Below, in pieces: positions 23,026 to 36,900 of a stretch of DNA of 64,000 nt. Numbering within the stretch: position 1 is the first letter of the stretch; each line of letters begins with the position of its first letter. The position numbers and the translations under genes were made by a program. Under the pieces are notes generated by a model. It had not been told where the DNA came from, did not search any database, and worked only from the letters and a program-made list of their open reading frames with translations. Source of the stretch: Athripsodes cinereus (taxonomy: Eukaryota; Arthropoda; Insecta; Trichoptera; Leptoceridae); contig OX388307.1 in assembly GCA_947579605.1 (NCBI GenBank), positions 16,407,237 to 16,471,236 of the forward strand. Direction: 5' to 3'.

Positions 23026-26000
23026 ATGAATAGTTTCTTAATTAAGATTTTCACCGGTAGTTTAACACTTTCATTATTAGCAGTAAGCGCACTGCCGATT
23101 GATGAAAATAGTTCAAAAAATGACATTGATTTTTATGATTTCATTAAATGCGGTTTTAATAACGCTCCTTTAAATTGTGCAAAAACAAAAGTTGGACGCG
23201 TCCTTGACACCTGGGAGGATGAACTTGGAGAGCAGATGAAATCATGGGGAGGTATGTGATTAATATACTCTAAAGTATTACTTTTATCTATTTAATATTT
23301 TGATTATTATTCTATGAGTAATAATCGATTGGAAGATGCCGTGATAAAGAAAAAGATGATCTGCGTGCTTATCAGAATCATTGAAGGAACAATATTAAAT
23401 AACCAAAACCTCAGATACATAATATTAAGTAAAAATATAATAGGTATATACACGTGCCCATCTGTCAACACTTTTATCATATAGAATAAAAAATATTCAC
23501 AAACATTTTGTTTTTTTTTTCTCTTATGATTATGAAGATTATAAATAATGATCAACATCTTTTTTACAAAAAAGATAAACTTTACGGTCTGTACTTATAC
23601 AGTTTTTTTTTACAAACAAATATTTCAGGGTGGGTATTTTAGTAAAATTACACAAATTTGCTAATTCTATTTGTACTGATAATCTTTCATCATAAAATTC
23701 TAAATAACTAAATGCTGAACTTTCGTAGAACCTAATTTTAGTAAAAGAATATTCGGGTTGTGGCCTTTATGATATGAGATAATGCCTATATCAAAATAAA
23801 AGGATATTGATAACACAAAAATAAATATACGTTTTACATCTCAGCCTCCATCCTAAATGTCTTATTTTTTTGCTGCCACGGAGAGGATGGCTTGTTCATT
23901 ACATTCAACTGGTCAGCTGGCTACCCTACTTGTGTTGTATGCCTTGATTGTGTAATAGTAGTAGTAACTTACCATCTAATTCCAAAATAATGTAGCATTT
24001 TCACGATTGTTCATACTTCAAAACCCTTAAACTTTAATATACATATTTTAACAAAATTTACAAATGTTATTTGTAAGCACACACTTTCATCTCATTTATA
24101 TACGAACACCCACCTCACATACAAAAGCACCATAATATTTTTATCGTTGGCTTATAGAAAAATCGTAAAATATTAATAAAACTCAACCGAATGCCTAATT
24201 TGTCGATTTTATAATACCTTCTAATTTAATACATAAAATTCAGGAATGTGAAAGCCTTAGTCTACTTTCGGAAAATTGTATATTTAGAAACATGAGGAAA
24301 ATATTATTTCCAACGAGCTTCTATAACTAATGTTTCAGAGAAAATTTTGCTGTTTTTTCAGTAGATACAGTTTCCACTCTAAGTTATTTCATTTATTTTT
24401 TAATGTGAACTATCGGGCTTAACCCTTTTGTCATATTAACATCATGTGAAATGAAACACTATTGAGTGTATAATCATCCATGTACATTGAATTGTGAGAT
24501 TAATTCTCATAAGCATGTGCATAGTACAATAATTGAAAGATATCATCGAATAAAGGGGAATGTCGTACAAATGGTCGTTTTCGAGTTTTTAACACGTGCG
24601 TGTAATATAAAGTTTCCTCAATCTGTTTTTGTTTTATTTCATGGCAATGCATCGGAGATCAACTGAATTATGTCCTCTACCTTTTGGCGGTTTATGAAAA
24701 TCTCATTTCAGAACCTATCATTGTTTTAATTAAATTTGAAGTGAATCCGCGATAGAAAAAAATGATAATTTCTCAGATGAACAAAGGAGAATGTTTTCAT
24801 AGTCCAGATACACCTTATCGCACCCTACTACGCAAAAAGGTTTAATTGAATGTTAAACCATGTGTCGTATAAAAGTACAGGTGTTATTATTATTTTTGTC
24901 TCTACTGATGAGGTGGGTGTGCCTGTGAACTTTCAAGATAAATATTTTTTAGATAGGTATCCATCCATTCTGTGTTCAGAAGCTCTACTGTTCACTTGAA
25001 TTCTACTTTTCGTATCTGAAAAAGATTACCGGTAACAAATTCCTTCTAGTCAACTCTTTTAATAGATTTCAATAATATCAAGATTATAAAATATGTGTGC
25101 AGGTATTTTCCTCTAATTAATAATGATAAAATAATTTTATTGTAGCACTAAGAAAGAGTACGGTCTATAAAATTTAAAGAAAAATTTTGACGTGCAATAT
25201 CTCGGAACTATTTGATTTAACTTTCCTCTTTCTTCGATGAATCTGTTGAATTATCTCATTTATATACAAATAACCTGATAGTACCTACTACTGAATAAAT
25301 TAAATATTAATTTGTTTATTATAATAATATCTTAAAGAACAGATCGAGAAAGTGGATCAATAGCCAATATTCTATATCGGTTAACACGTTTCTGAAGCCA
25401 GATATTTATAGGAGTCTAATGAAAATTATCTTATACCACACTCAACTGCAACCAACAAGATGAGTCAATCGTGTGATGCAGAGACAACAATTGATTTGAA
25501 ATAACGGAAATATGAATTCATAAATAGGAGACATAGAAGTATTTAATTGTTATGAATAGCGATAGTAAACCAGATGAACCTGTTGCGAGGTATTTGACAT
25601 GCGACATGCAAACATAATATATACGTACGATTCGTACTTGTATTATTCTCAACATTATTAAAAAAAAGATGAAATTTCTAATAACTACAAAATGCATACT
25701 GTTTATAGTATAATGTTATTGCTGATACTAAATATAAAAAATGCAACATCTACATAAATATGTATATAATATATGTGAAGCAAACAAAGTCATTTAAAGT
25801 AAAATTGTTTACCTAGTGAAAGATATAAATTGTAAGATTCATGTGAATCCATTGCAATTCTGTAATTAATTGAACTACGACAATGTGTTCTGTTAAATAA
25901 ATTATGTATGCAAGGTAATATAAATATGTTACGCGAGGAAAAGTGTAAGAGAAAAAGATATATTTAATAATGGCATATAATGTTTACCGATCTTTATTGT

Positions 26001-29000
26001 AAGAGTTATTATGAATAGAAACAATAGATGCATTATTTTAATAAGTAATTATTATACAAAACCTGTATCTTATAATAAAAGTTATTGTAACAACCTTCAA
26101 TATTTGACTTTCGTCATAATCTCAAACACAATTACATTTGATATAATGAGTAGAAAAAGAGCATAAATATTTTATATTGAGCTTTGCTTATCGCACTTCT
26201 GTAAAGAAAGATTTTTTTAAAAATCGGTAATGTATTTTAATATTTGAGCATAAAGTAAGAAATATATTTTATGCGGATTTTTTGTTAATATGTTTATCTA
26301 AGTTAATTGACTGCTTAGTTTCAAAATCTGTATGTATGTAATAATCAGCGGCGTGCCTTCCATAGAAGTAAATATGCAACGCATGCCCTAAAGTAAATAA
26401 ATAAATAATCTTAAAAAATATATAATATACTAGGTTAGTTGGAAGAGATCGCGCCTTTGCGATAAACTCTCTTTCTGTATATAGATTTAATTTAATATAC
26501 ATGTATACCATCTATGAAATTGTTTCTAATCAATGTAGGTACAGTAAAGAATGAATAAATTAATAAAATAATAATATAGTGGTATTTTTTTTATTAATAT
26601 CTAAACTATAATAGCGTATAATTTTTAAGATTATTTATTTATTTTAGAGCATACGTTGCATATTTGCTTGTAAGGAAAGCAAAGCGCTAGTAACAATATT
26701 GCACAACAACTTTTCTCTAAATGATGTTAAGTGTGATCATCAATAAGCAATGTATGGTTTACAGTTGTTTTCTCATTTCTTCGATGACAAACAAATATTG
26801 TTATTATTCATTCACATTATATTATAGTACATCTGTAATATCACAACATACCACACGTACATATCGAATAAACACAAACACACATCTAACATACCTACAT
26901 ATAATACGTGACCTACGCTAATATCGCTACAAACTGTACAGTTAGCTAAATAATTTGGTATGACTCGGTGTATCTGTAACCGTAGCATCTTAACATCACA
27001 ATTATTATTGTAGAAAATAAATGAAAAATAAATCTTAATTGGCCAAAATTGAACATAAATATACGACAACACAATATGAGAATTAACAAATTTGGACCAA
27101 AAGGCGGACTCGGCCTTCCAGTCAACCTTAAACTCTTACACAAAAAAAATATAATGAAAAGTATAAACCTAACTAACTAGTCAATAATAATAATGAAAAA
27201 AACATAAACGAAAAGTGAAATAGTTTTAAATTAATGAATAAAAAAATACTATAATAAAAATAATAAAATAGGTACAGATCTTAAAAGTTTCTATGCCAAT
27301 AAATTCCCACGCACTTTGACTTTGGATACTCTAAACGTATTCCATATTTGTATCTGTACTACGCATATGGCATCCATAAAATCGTACAGTTAATACAATT
27401 TATCTCAACATGTATTTGTGCTAATGACAATTGACTATTAATAATAGGACATTTTTGTTATGACTGTAGAATATATATGTTTGATATTACTTTTTGTCTG
27501 CTAATGTTTTACTATTTTTAAGATTTATGACATTGATCTGTACAAAAAGTTCGAAAGTCTCTAAAACTCTATAAAATAAACTTTATATGTACATAAATTC
27601 TCCCATAAAAAGCAAGCAAACCTTAAAACTACATATTCGTCTTCAGACTTGGCGAATTAACAAACAGAATCAATCAATTTATCAAAAAAGCATATTTCTT
27701 TTTATTATTTCATTATAGTATTCAATTAATCTTAACAAAATATCTGAATGAGATTTACATAAATAGAAGATACATAAGTATGTAGGCGTATACTAATACC
27801 ACTTACACTGATTGATATTGGGCGGATTTTCACTTACTAACCTAAGGCATATTTCAATTTACGCATTCTACTTTTTCTTATCGCGCATTTTTCCCATGAT
27901 TCACAAAAAGATATGGATACATATTATAATGATGAGCACATCAACATAACCATGTCATTATTGTACATTAGTAGATAATCTCCTAAATAGTATAATCTAT
28001 CAAATAATAATAATATGTTATAAAGCAATATTCAAACTAAGCCTATTCGTTTATAAATCAAAGCATTTTAGACCAGGCTCACAATCATCCATAATATTTT
28101 GGCACAAACATTAAAAAACGATGTCTATCTTTGTAATTTACTTATACTTACATCTAACCGATTTAATTAAAATAAACCAAGCTGGATAAATAGTGCCAAA
28201 TTTCATTGATTGTTTAGGCATTTACTTTGTAACACTTCATTTTAAATTATATGATAATTATTTTATTGCTGTTCAGTGTTAGTATTTCGAGTAGGTACTA
28301 CAACTTTCGCGGATGCCGGCGCCGATTTATTATAGATCGCGGACGCCAGCGCCGATCTATTATAGATCGCGGACTCCGAGGACAAATCATCACGTATCGA
28401 TCTAGTAAATATCAGCTCAACTTAGCAGGATAAACTTTAGAAAAATATAGTTGAAAATACTCCAAACGCTGAAATTCACTACCTCCAAGATAAATAGTAG
28501 AAATAAATCTTCATCCCTTCATTAAAACTTAAATCCCAGAGATTATTTTAAGTATCACATACATATAACTATAATCGTACTGTTCATGTAGAAATATTCG
28601 TCACGAAATACGGAATCAAATTTACGAATATAAGCATTACTGTATATGTCTGCATAATATTGTGATTCCAACACGTAAATGTGAAAAACTTTACGTGACG
28701 TGAATTAAATTAATACGGAATACAAGTGTAATAATTATTAATATACAATGCACTTGATCAAATTCAATAAAATATTACAGCCTAATAAATCCGTAAATAA
28801 AATCACAACGCATAAATTAATCCAAATAAAATTGAATGTACACTTTCGTTGCATTCAAGTGATATGGATGAATATCTATGTACATATATTATTATCTACA
28901 ACATAGTATGGACTTATCAATTCGGAATCGGTACCAGTCCGTATATAGGTAGCAGATTATAAAGTAGGTGTATCTATTTCATTTAATTATGTGTGTAGAC

Positions 29001-30884
29001 ATAAATATAATAATTTTAGTAGTTTGTTCGTTTAATTGGAAAGTTTAGCGGTTAAGCGACGTCATATTGTGCTACCTACTGGAATAACTACAAAAATTTA
29101 TCGACAGGAGAAAACTATCTACAGATATTATCAAAAAAGTGTTGATGAAGTTTACTCGTAGCAGATTTTGTAGAGTTTAATTAGAATTGGATTATGGACT
29201 ATTTTTTCTCACCACGAAGTCTGGATTTAAATTTATATCAAAGACCGTAAAAAAAGAACACCAATTATCTCTGTATGCAATTACCATGAGCACTGATGAG
29301 TGAGTTCCTATCCCCTCCAGTTATAATATTTTATATATTTTTTTCATTGCAATGTAAATCTGTTTTCTTTACTATACATATTATGTCTGAAACTCTGAAA
29401 CACATCCGAAATTTAGTTCTAAATTTCAATATTCAATTAATTTATTCGATAATCTGTCGAATAGTGAGCGCATCATCTCAAAAAGATTGACAATATATTC
29501 CGGATAAATGTCCAGCTTCAAATTTAAAAAATAAAATGCATATAATAATAATAATTGACAATTTATAATGCGCCGTTTTGTGGAATAAATCCACTTCAAG
29601 GGCGCGTCCTAAAATATTGTGTTAATACTTGCAACTTAATCCTAATACATATTATGTATTTATGAGCAAATTATAATTATTATAAACTACCTACACATAT
29701 AAAATAACAACAACGAATTATGCTATTTACATCAGTTATATGATACGCCAAACAAGTGTGTTTTCAACCGACTCTTGAACAAAGCAAGAGACTGTGTCAT
29801 ACGCACTTGTTCAGGAAGATAATTCCACATAGATGGTTCGGTAGGAATATTTGTATATATTATGTAAATGAATATATTTTTTTATGAAATATTGATACAA
29901 ATATAATCAAATAAGCACTTATACCTATTTCGGATAATTGTCTTAATTAGATGACTGCAGTTTGCTGATGTAAACACCCAAATAAATTTACAAATATTGA
30001 AAAAAGACTTTGAAAAAGACATTAGGTGTCCGAACTTGAGTTAAACTAATAAAGTACTTGTAAAACAAAATAATCATATTAATTTATTTCTTGATTTATA
30101 CAAATAATATTAATACATAGGTAGTCTCTGATGAAAATTAATATAAATCTAATCCAGTTGGACTTTCAATCTAAGTATTTAATCCTTCCGTCTTTAAAAC
30201 AAAAACATCATTCTAAAATATGTTATTGTGAGCATTACTATAGAAAGTGAATAAATAGCTCCGGATATAAAATTAATATACCTACTTACATTTGTATAAC
30301 ACGCACACATAACGGTGAAAATAAAAAAGCGATAGTTGTGCTTATAATATAATACGACTACATACATATTATGCTAATGAACAATATTGTAATACAATAG
30401 TTATGATTCATGGAAAATAAAGCGCTGAATGTAGATACCGGACCAATGAATTTCATTATTATACGTCGCATCACTTTTAATGAATTAATATCACACTCTA
30501 ATAAAATATAATATTATAGCACACTGAAAATTGAGTAGCTCGTGTGATTGAACATATAAGTTTAATTTTATTTATTACAATCATATTATAAAAGAAACAG
30601 CGAGTTAATTATTTTCCACTGTACGATTCTCGAAGGGTCACTCAATTGTTTAAACGAGTAAAAAAAAGAAAGATTATTTGGTTATCAATAACTTTTCTAC
30701 TTTTGAAGAGCAAACACTGTGGAAGTTCATATTGATTTTTTGAAAAAAAAAAAAATTTTTTTTTTTTTTTATTTAGTTCTAAGTTGTTACTGATGATGGA
30801 CGGATGTCCGAAAAGTACTTATAACTCTTTATATAATTTGTGAAAGTAATAGTGTTTTTTAATTATATTTATATTGTTTATTAT

Positions 30885-30960
<76 letters not shown>

Positions 30961-33900
30961 TTATCAATACATTAAATTTTATAAGTATTTAGAGAACATA
31001 GTTTATCATAAGATCTACCTAACTGAACATGAGCCCGTACGAAGGCAGACTGAATCAGTTATTAAACTCTGTTTTATTGGCAATAATATTACACTATTTA
31101 ACTAAATAAATCTAAATTAAGCAATATTATGCAAACAATAATAACTTAGATCTAGAATCAATAATGTGGAATATTTTCGGCTTAATTCAAGAGAATCTGC
31201 ACTTTTATAATTTAATATAAAAATACTTTTAAATTAAATACAACCAATATACAGAGGGTGAGTTAATCGCGGAAGCGCTATTTCTTGCAACTAACCCAAA
31301 TATTGTATTACTTACATATAAAATATTGCAAAATAATTGTATACATATAAAATATAATATTGTAGTTCTTATAAATATTAAACACCTACATACCAATCTA
31401 AAGCTCGTGTGCGAAGCTGATTGTGGAGATGATTTCTACTGTGAAACTGGTTGTGATGCGGTTACCGCTTTATCAATAAAGAAATATTTATATAACACAA
31501 TATACAACTACAATTCGATATACAAACCAATTTATGTCACGAATCGGTTTATTATGTTGGAGCATTCTTTATTTCTGGAAAGTCAAAAAATAAAGCTATT
31601 ATTATAAATTTTAAAAATCATTATTTTTGCATATGAAAGTTAATAAAACAGTATGAGAGAGCTTTAATGACACCCAAAGTTACCGTAATAATTTTGTCAA
31701 GTAAAAATCTATGGAACTATTAAACGATAAAAAAAGTTTTATAGCATATAATGATAGCTATTATATTATCAACACATTCCATGAGGTAGATACCAAATAA
31801 CTATTTAAACAACACAAATAAAATAGGTACTTACCCACATTATTATGAACAAAACTTTATTCAGTTTCTATTAAGCGGATGTATAAAATAATTGATTGTC
31901 AAATTTGCATAACGATGCAAAACACATTTTCTACATCAAATATAAAGATATGCATAAAATAGATAATATATTAGTGACAGACTCGCCGTTTGTCTCCATA
32001 TTTTATAATATCAACTTTTTCTTCAGCTTTTTTATGTTACTAATTTATAATACTCATAATATGTGATGCAAAATAACTTGTTTTTAATTCGCAGAATTTC
32101 CAGACAATATTAATTTTATCATACGCTGCAGTTACAGCGCTGCGATATTATTATCAATTTTTTATACACCGGATATAACAAGGTTTTATTAAGGTTTCAA
32201 TTAATACAATATTAAGGTTTTAATTAATACAATAGCATTAATATTTTCTTTTCAATGATGAATATGAATTAAAAATAAGCTCAAATAGACCCTAGGTACC
32301 ATTCCAGTAAGCAACATGCTTGTTTTGTGAAGCTGGATTAAGTCGGCAAGGGATGAAATCTAACCCAGGTCTCTTGATTGAAATTTCTAGACTCTATATC
32401 AGGTTACCGACTACCTCATACTACGATAAACATATATTATATGTACAATACACATATCGAGCTAGATATAAATTTGGTTTTATGAGTACTAACGTGCCGA
32501 TACATACATATAATACACTAAGCACATGAACATATAACTCTCAAATCCAGGATAACTTGAAAAAGGTTTTTTTTTTATTTCTACCTGGCCGAGAAACGAA
32601 CCCGGGATCTCGTGAATCACAAACAAGAGTGTGACGTATATTACGGTAGTTAGATATTTTGATACTAAATAAAGAAAAAAGATTAGGATCAGAACGTGCC
32701 AAAACAAAACCATCTGTAATATAAACGCATTTATAAGATATATATTAACTCAAATTGTTGCTGTTTTTATTATAAATATTTTTACAAAAAAACGCCACTA
32801 CCCAATGACATAACCACTAATGGACAGGCGCGAAACTTTTTTTAAGTTATAATTTAAGGTGTCTGTACCTTCGGTGATTTTTTCATGTATATGTATTACA
32901 ATATTTATTCAATTATATGAAAATATAAATAATAGGAAATTTTTTGATGATAATAATTGATGAATACATACAGTTAGTTATCTTACAAATAGAACATATT
33001 ATGTCCGTAATACCTCAATCAGATTATTTCTTTATGAATTCTTCGTCTGTCCATACTATACATATGTAATAATATTTAGGTAGTGAGAAAGTGTTACACA
33101 TTTAAAAAACGCGTTTATATATTGTAATTAAGTTTGTGAAATTTTATTTGTTATTTATTCATGTATAATTACGCACCGCAGCCTACAGTTACCATATGCT
33201 AAATTTGAAAGAAATCTTCCCTTTTTGAAATGACTTCGTATATATTATTAGTATGTTGTCATTGTTTTTCATAATAAATAATAAGCATTGTTAGTTAGAA
33301 ATTTAATAAACTATTATGACACCGACTGCGAAAATCATTGTTAGAAACTTTCAATGAATTAAAAATTATTTTACGACAGGAAGTAAAAAATCATTTATTC
33401 ATTATGGACATAAATAATCATTACAAAATAATGTTATTTATTTATTTCAACTGCAAAAATAAAACCTTTGACTTCGATTCTTTTAATAAAAAAATAAAAT
33501 GGAAAGAAAAATCTTCAGCAAAGTTTTGAAATGACCTGTAAAAGTCAGATGTTCTCAAAATATCACGAACAAAACATTTAATGTCTTCAATTCAGCGATT
33601 AAGTACCCCACCTATCCTGAATGTCCTATTTACTATTGGTACGAAGAGGACAACACGTGTATTTATTACATAAGTTAGTTCGCTGGCTGAATTACTTCTA
33701 GCAAAAGCAGTAGGGATGCAGATAGTTATGTAGATTATATCAATACTGTAGGTATATATAATATTATTATCACATTGGCCGATGGGTAACAAAGTTGAAT
33801 AAATAGATGCATGCATGTATTGTGAGTATTAATTGTAGTATGGTGTTTTAAATTAGCTCATAGATACATTCATATAAAAATAGTTTACTTTCCATCTTAT

Positions 33901-36900
33901 TTACAACGCACCTTTTAACAGTAATCAGCTTTGTGGGAACTATACTCTACTTACCGAGATTGGACAACAAGAATGACATTAGATTAGTTGTCAAACAATG
34001 ACGAGACATGAGATATCTCTATTAGAATTACAAGTACCTTTTATAATTCTTCATAAATCCTACTTTCACATATGAAATTAATCCACCTGTCTTTCCTTCA
34101 CATTCTCCGTATAAAACATTAACATATTTATTCAGGACAAGTGTGACATCTTGTTAAAATTTTAATTCACTTTTATGACATGAAATTATAGTTGGATGTA
34201 AACCAGGTCCACATAACACACACCCACTTCTAACGCAAGCATTATTGTGACAGGCAATTTGACAACTTCCTACAAGATGGATTACATTTATTTATTCTGA
34301 GATTAAATAAAAATATGTTTAAACAAACGTTGGTTATTAATTACTATAACTGTCATATTTTCTTCTACACATGCTTGAATAATATCCACATCTAATCATA
34401 GATAACTTACTAAAAAATAAACATAAACTATTATCTAAATTACCGTTGTTGTGTAAAAAGTAATTTATTCAATATGGACATAAATAATCTTCAGAATTTT
34501 TTTTATCATTTATTTCAACTGCAGCAATACAACCTTCGACTTTGATTGCGTCTCTAAGAACCGTTTGGTTGTGTTAAAGTAAAAAAACATGTGTCTAATA
34601 ACTGCATTTTGGTTATTGGGGTTCATTGGGGTTATCTTAAATTTTCACTTGAATATTTATTATTTTTAAACATACAATAATATGGATTCTATTAATGGCA
34701 TATGCCAGTATGCTAAATGGAGTCCCGCAGGTAAGCCCAGGTAAAGAAGAGGTCTCCCACATCTTTCTGTCCGTTTTCGAGCGTCTTGTAAACGGCAGGA
34801 GTTTGTAACATCTCAAGTATAAGATAATAAACATCTACAATTCAGCGATGAGGTATGTCATCCATCCTGAATGTTAGTTTTTGAATGGGGCAGAGAGGAA
34901 AATCTGCATTTTTATGGTAGTATTAGTAGCATATGCCAAATAAATTTAAAAGTCCAATAATAATTGGAAAATGTTTTCACTCAATGTTTCCAAAAAGATG
35001 TTTGAAATTATAACGAACATGATCGATTTTTTAAAAATAAATTGAATATACCTAGGTAACAAAAAGTTTTTTTCTTTTTGTCAATAGAGGAAGCAGACAG
35101 AGAGGTTCAGATGAGCGGAAGGCAGCTAAATGGAATGGATGAGACTCCATCACATACTGCACATAAACTCCAGATGGCTCTCAACGAACTGGCTACCATC
35201 CTGCAAAAGAGTCTATACAGGTAAATAATCAACATTATTATGAAGGATTATGATCGTAATAATATCTATAAGTAATTCATTTAGGAAACCAAAAGACCTT
35301 TTATTCTCATCACATGGAATATGTTTTGCATTCATGTATAAAGACATAAATAAAATGAAGAATCATTAATATTAATAATTTATTGGTTAGGTAAATATTG
35401 ATGAAATGTGCCATTTTATTTAAATGCCACATGACCTTATGTTTGTCTGGTTAAACTTAAAATGATTGAGCATCTAAACCCAATCGGTACCTGTTCCTTT
35501 GTAATTAATAGCCTCCGACGTTAAGTCACAAAATGTTCATGTTAGCTCAATACATAAAATTATTAATCTCAGCTTGGGGTTAGTGTGACTTGAAACATTT
35601 TTGAATAACATTTAAACTATGCATGTAAATAATGTAATATGAGCAATCAAATTTACATCAAAATCATATTCAAAACTAAACATTCCCAAAGAAATTAAAA
35701 CAACAATTGAAATTGTAATCAAATGTATAAGTAGAATCAAAAAAATCCGCATAACAAATAAAATAATAATTCGATTGTTCGTTAAAATTTTTAAAAAAAA
35801 TTGTGATATTTTTTTATAATTTAAAGATATTTTACGAACTGAAGTTAATAATAATAGGAAAATACAATAGGAAATAGTCGGACTTAATATACCTACCATT
35901 ATAAATATAACGCCGATAACGCGACTCTACTTTCTATCAGAATCAGGAAATCACATAACTACACAACACACCACCACAAGTCATCGCATACTTATCGTAA
36001 ATCTTTCATAATATAAGATAATACACAATCCATCAATGATATGGTAGATATGTTCACTATTGGAACATTGATATAAATCAATCAGACACCTCGATTGTGC
36101 AAAATCTTGTCGGAAAATATAAGCGTAAGGATACCTTTCTCGCTTCTTCCTAATAGATTTTGCACATGCAAACATGATTCTCCAATCGAAATGTTTAACT
36201 GATTTTTTCATCTGCACGCTGTATCCAAATCCAAGAAAAATAAAAAAAATATTCCAAACATTTGATCTAAATTATTGTAACAAGTAACCTACATGCAACA
36301 AACACGCAAGCCGTCCTCTTCGCGCCAACAATTGAGACTTGAGACATTCACATAAACCTGTAAATTGTAAATCAAACCCCCATCTATTTACACAGAATTT
36401 TTGTGTATACAATTTAACAAAAAAATAGGTAATATAATAGGTATGTTAGTGAGAGATGAGCATAGGTAATATACATTTTAATTAGTGCGTGACTACCTAT
36501 ACTAACAGATCATTCATTGATTATATCATTGATTAATAAAAATGATATTTAATAACGTTGTAATGATGTAATAACTATCACTTGTAATGCATTTTATAAA
36601 ATTATAGCCACTTTTATTAGTAAACAAATATTAATAAGAATAATATCAGAAAACTGCATTCAAAAATGTATTTGTAAATACATTAATTAATTTGACGCTT
36701 TTATGAGTAACTCATTAGGATAATGTTGTATTAATTAATATAAATGAGTGGAATATAAGATATTCTATAGATTATATAGGTATATATTGCGAGTGTTCGA
36801 TTAAATTAAAAAAAATGTATCAGCATAAATTAATTGAAAATAGCATAAATAAATCAAAATTAGAATAAAGAAATTAAAATTAAAAAATATTTTATTATCA

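Larger units (their letters stand above)
23252..35087 (+). other. Intron 1 of the Osiris-like gene (11.8 kb)
   Basis: No convincing extra coding exon was found. The intron hosts family A and B repeats, a hAT MITE, a minisatellite, a LINE fragment, a hammerhead retroposon and a SINE copy, each listed separately. A Cys-rich open stretch at 31412-31456 is discussed among the findings. Confidence 0.6.
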
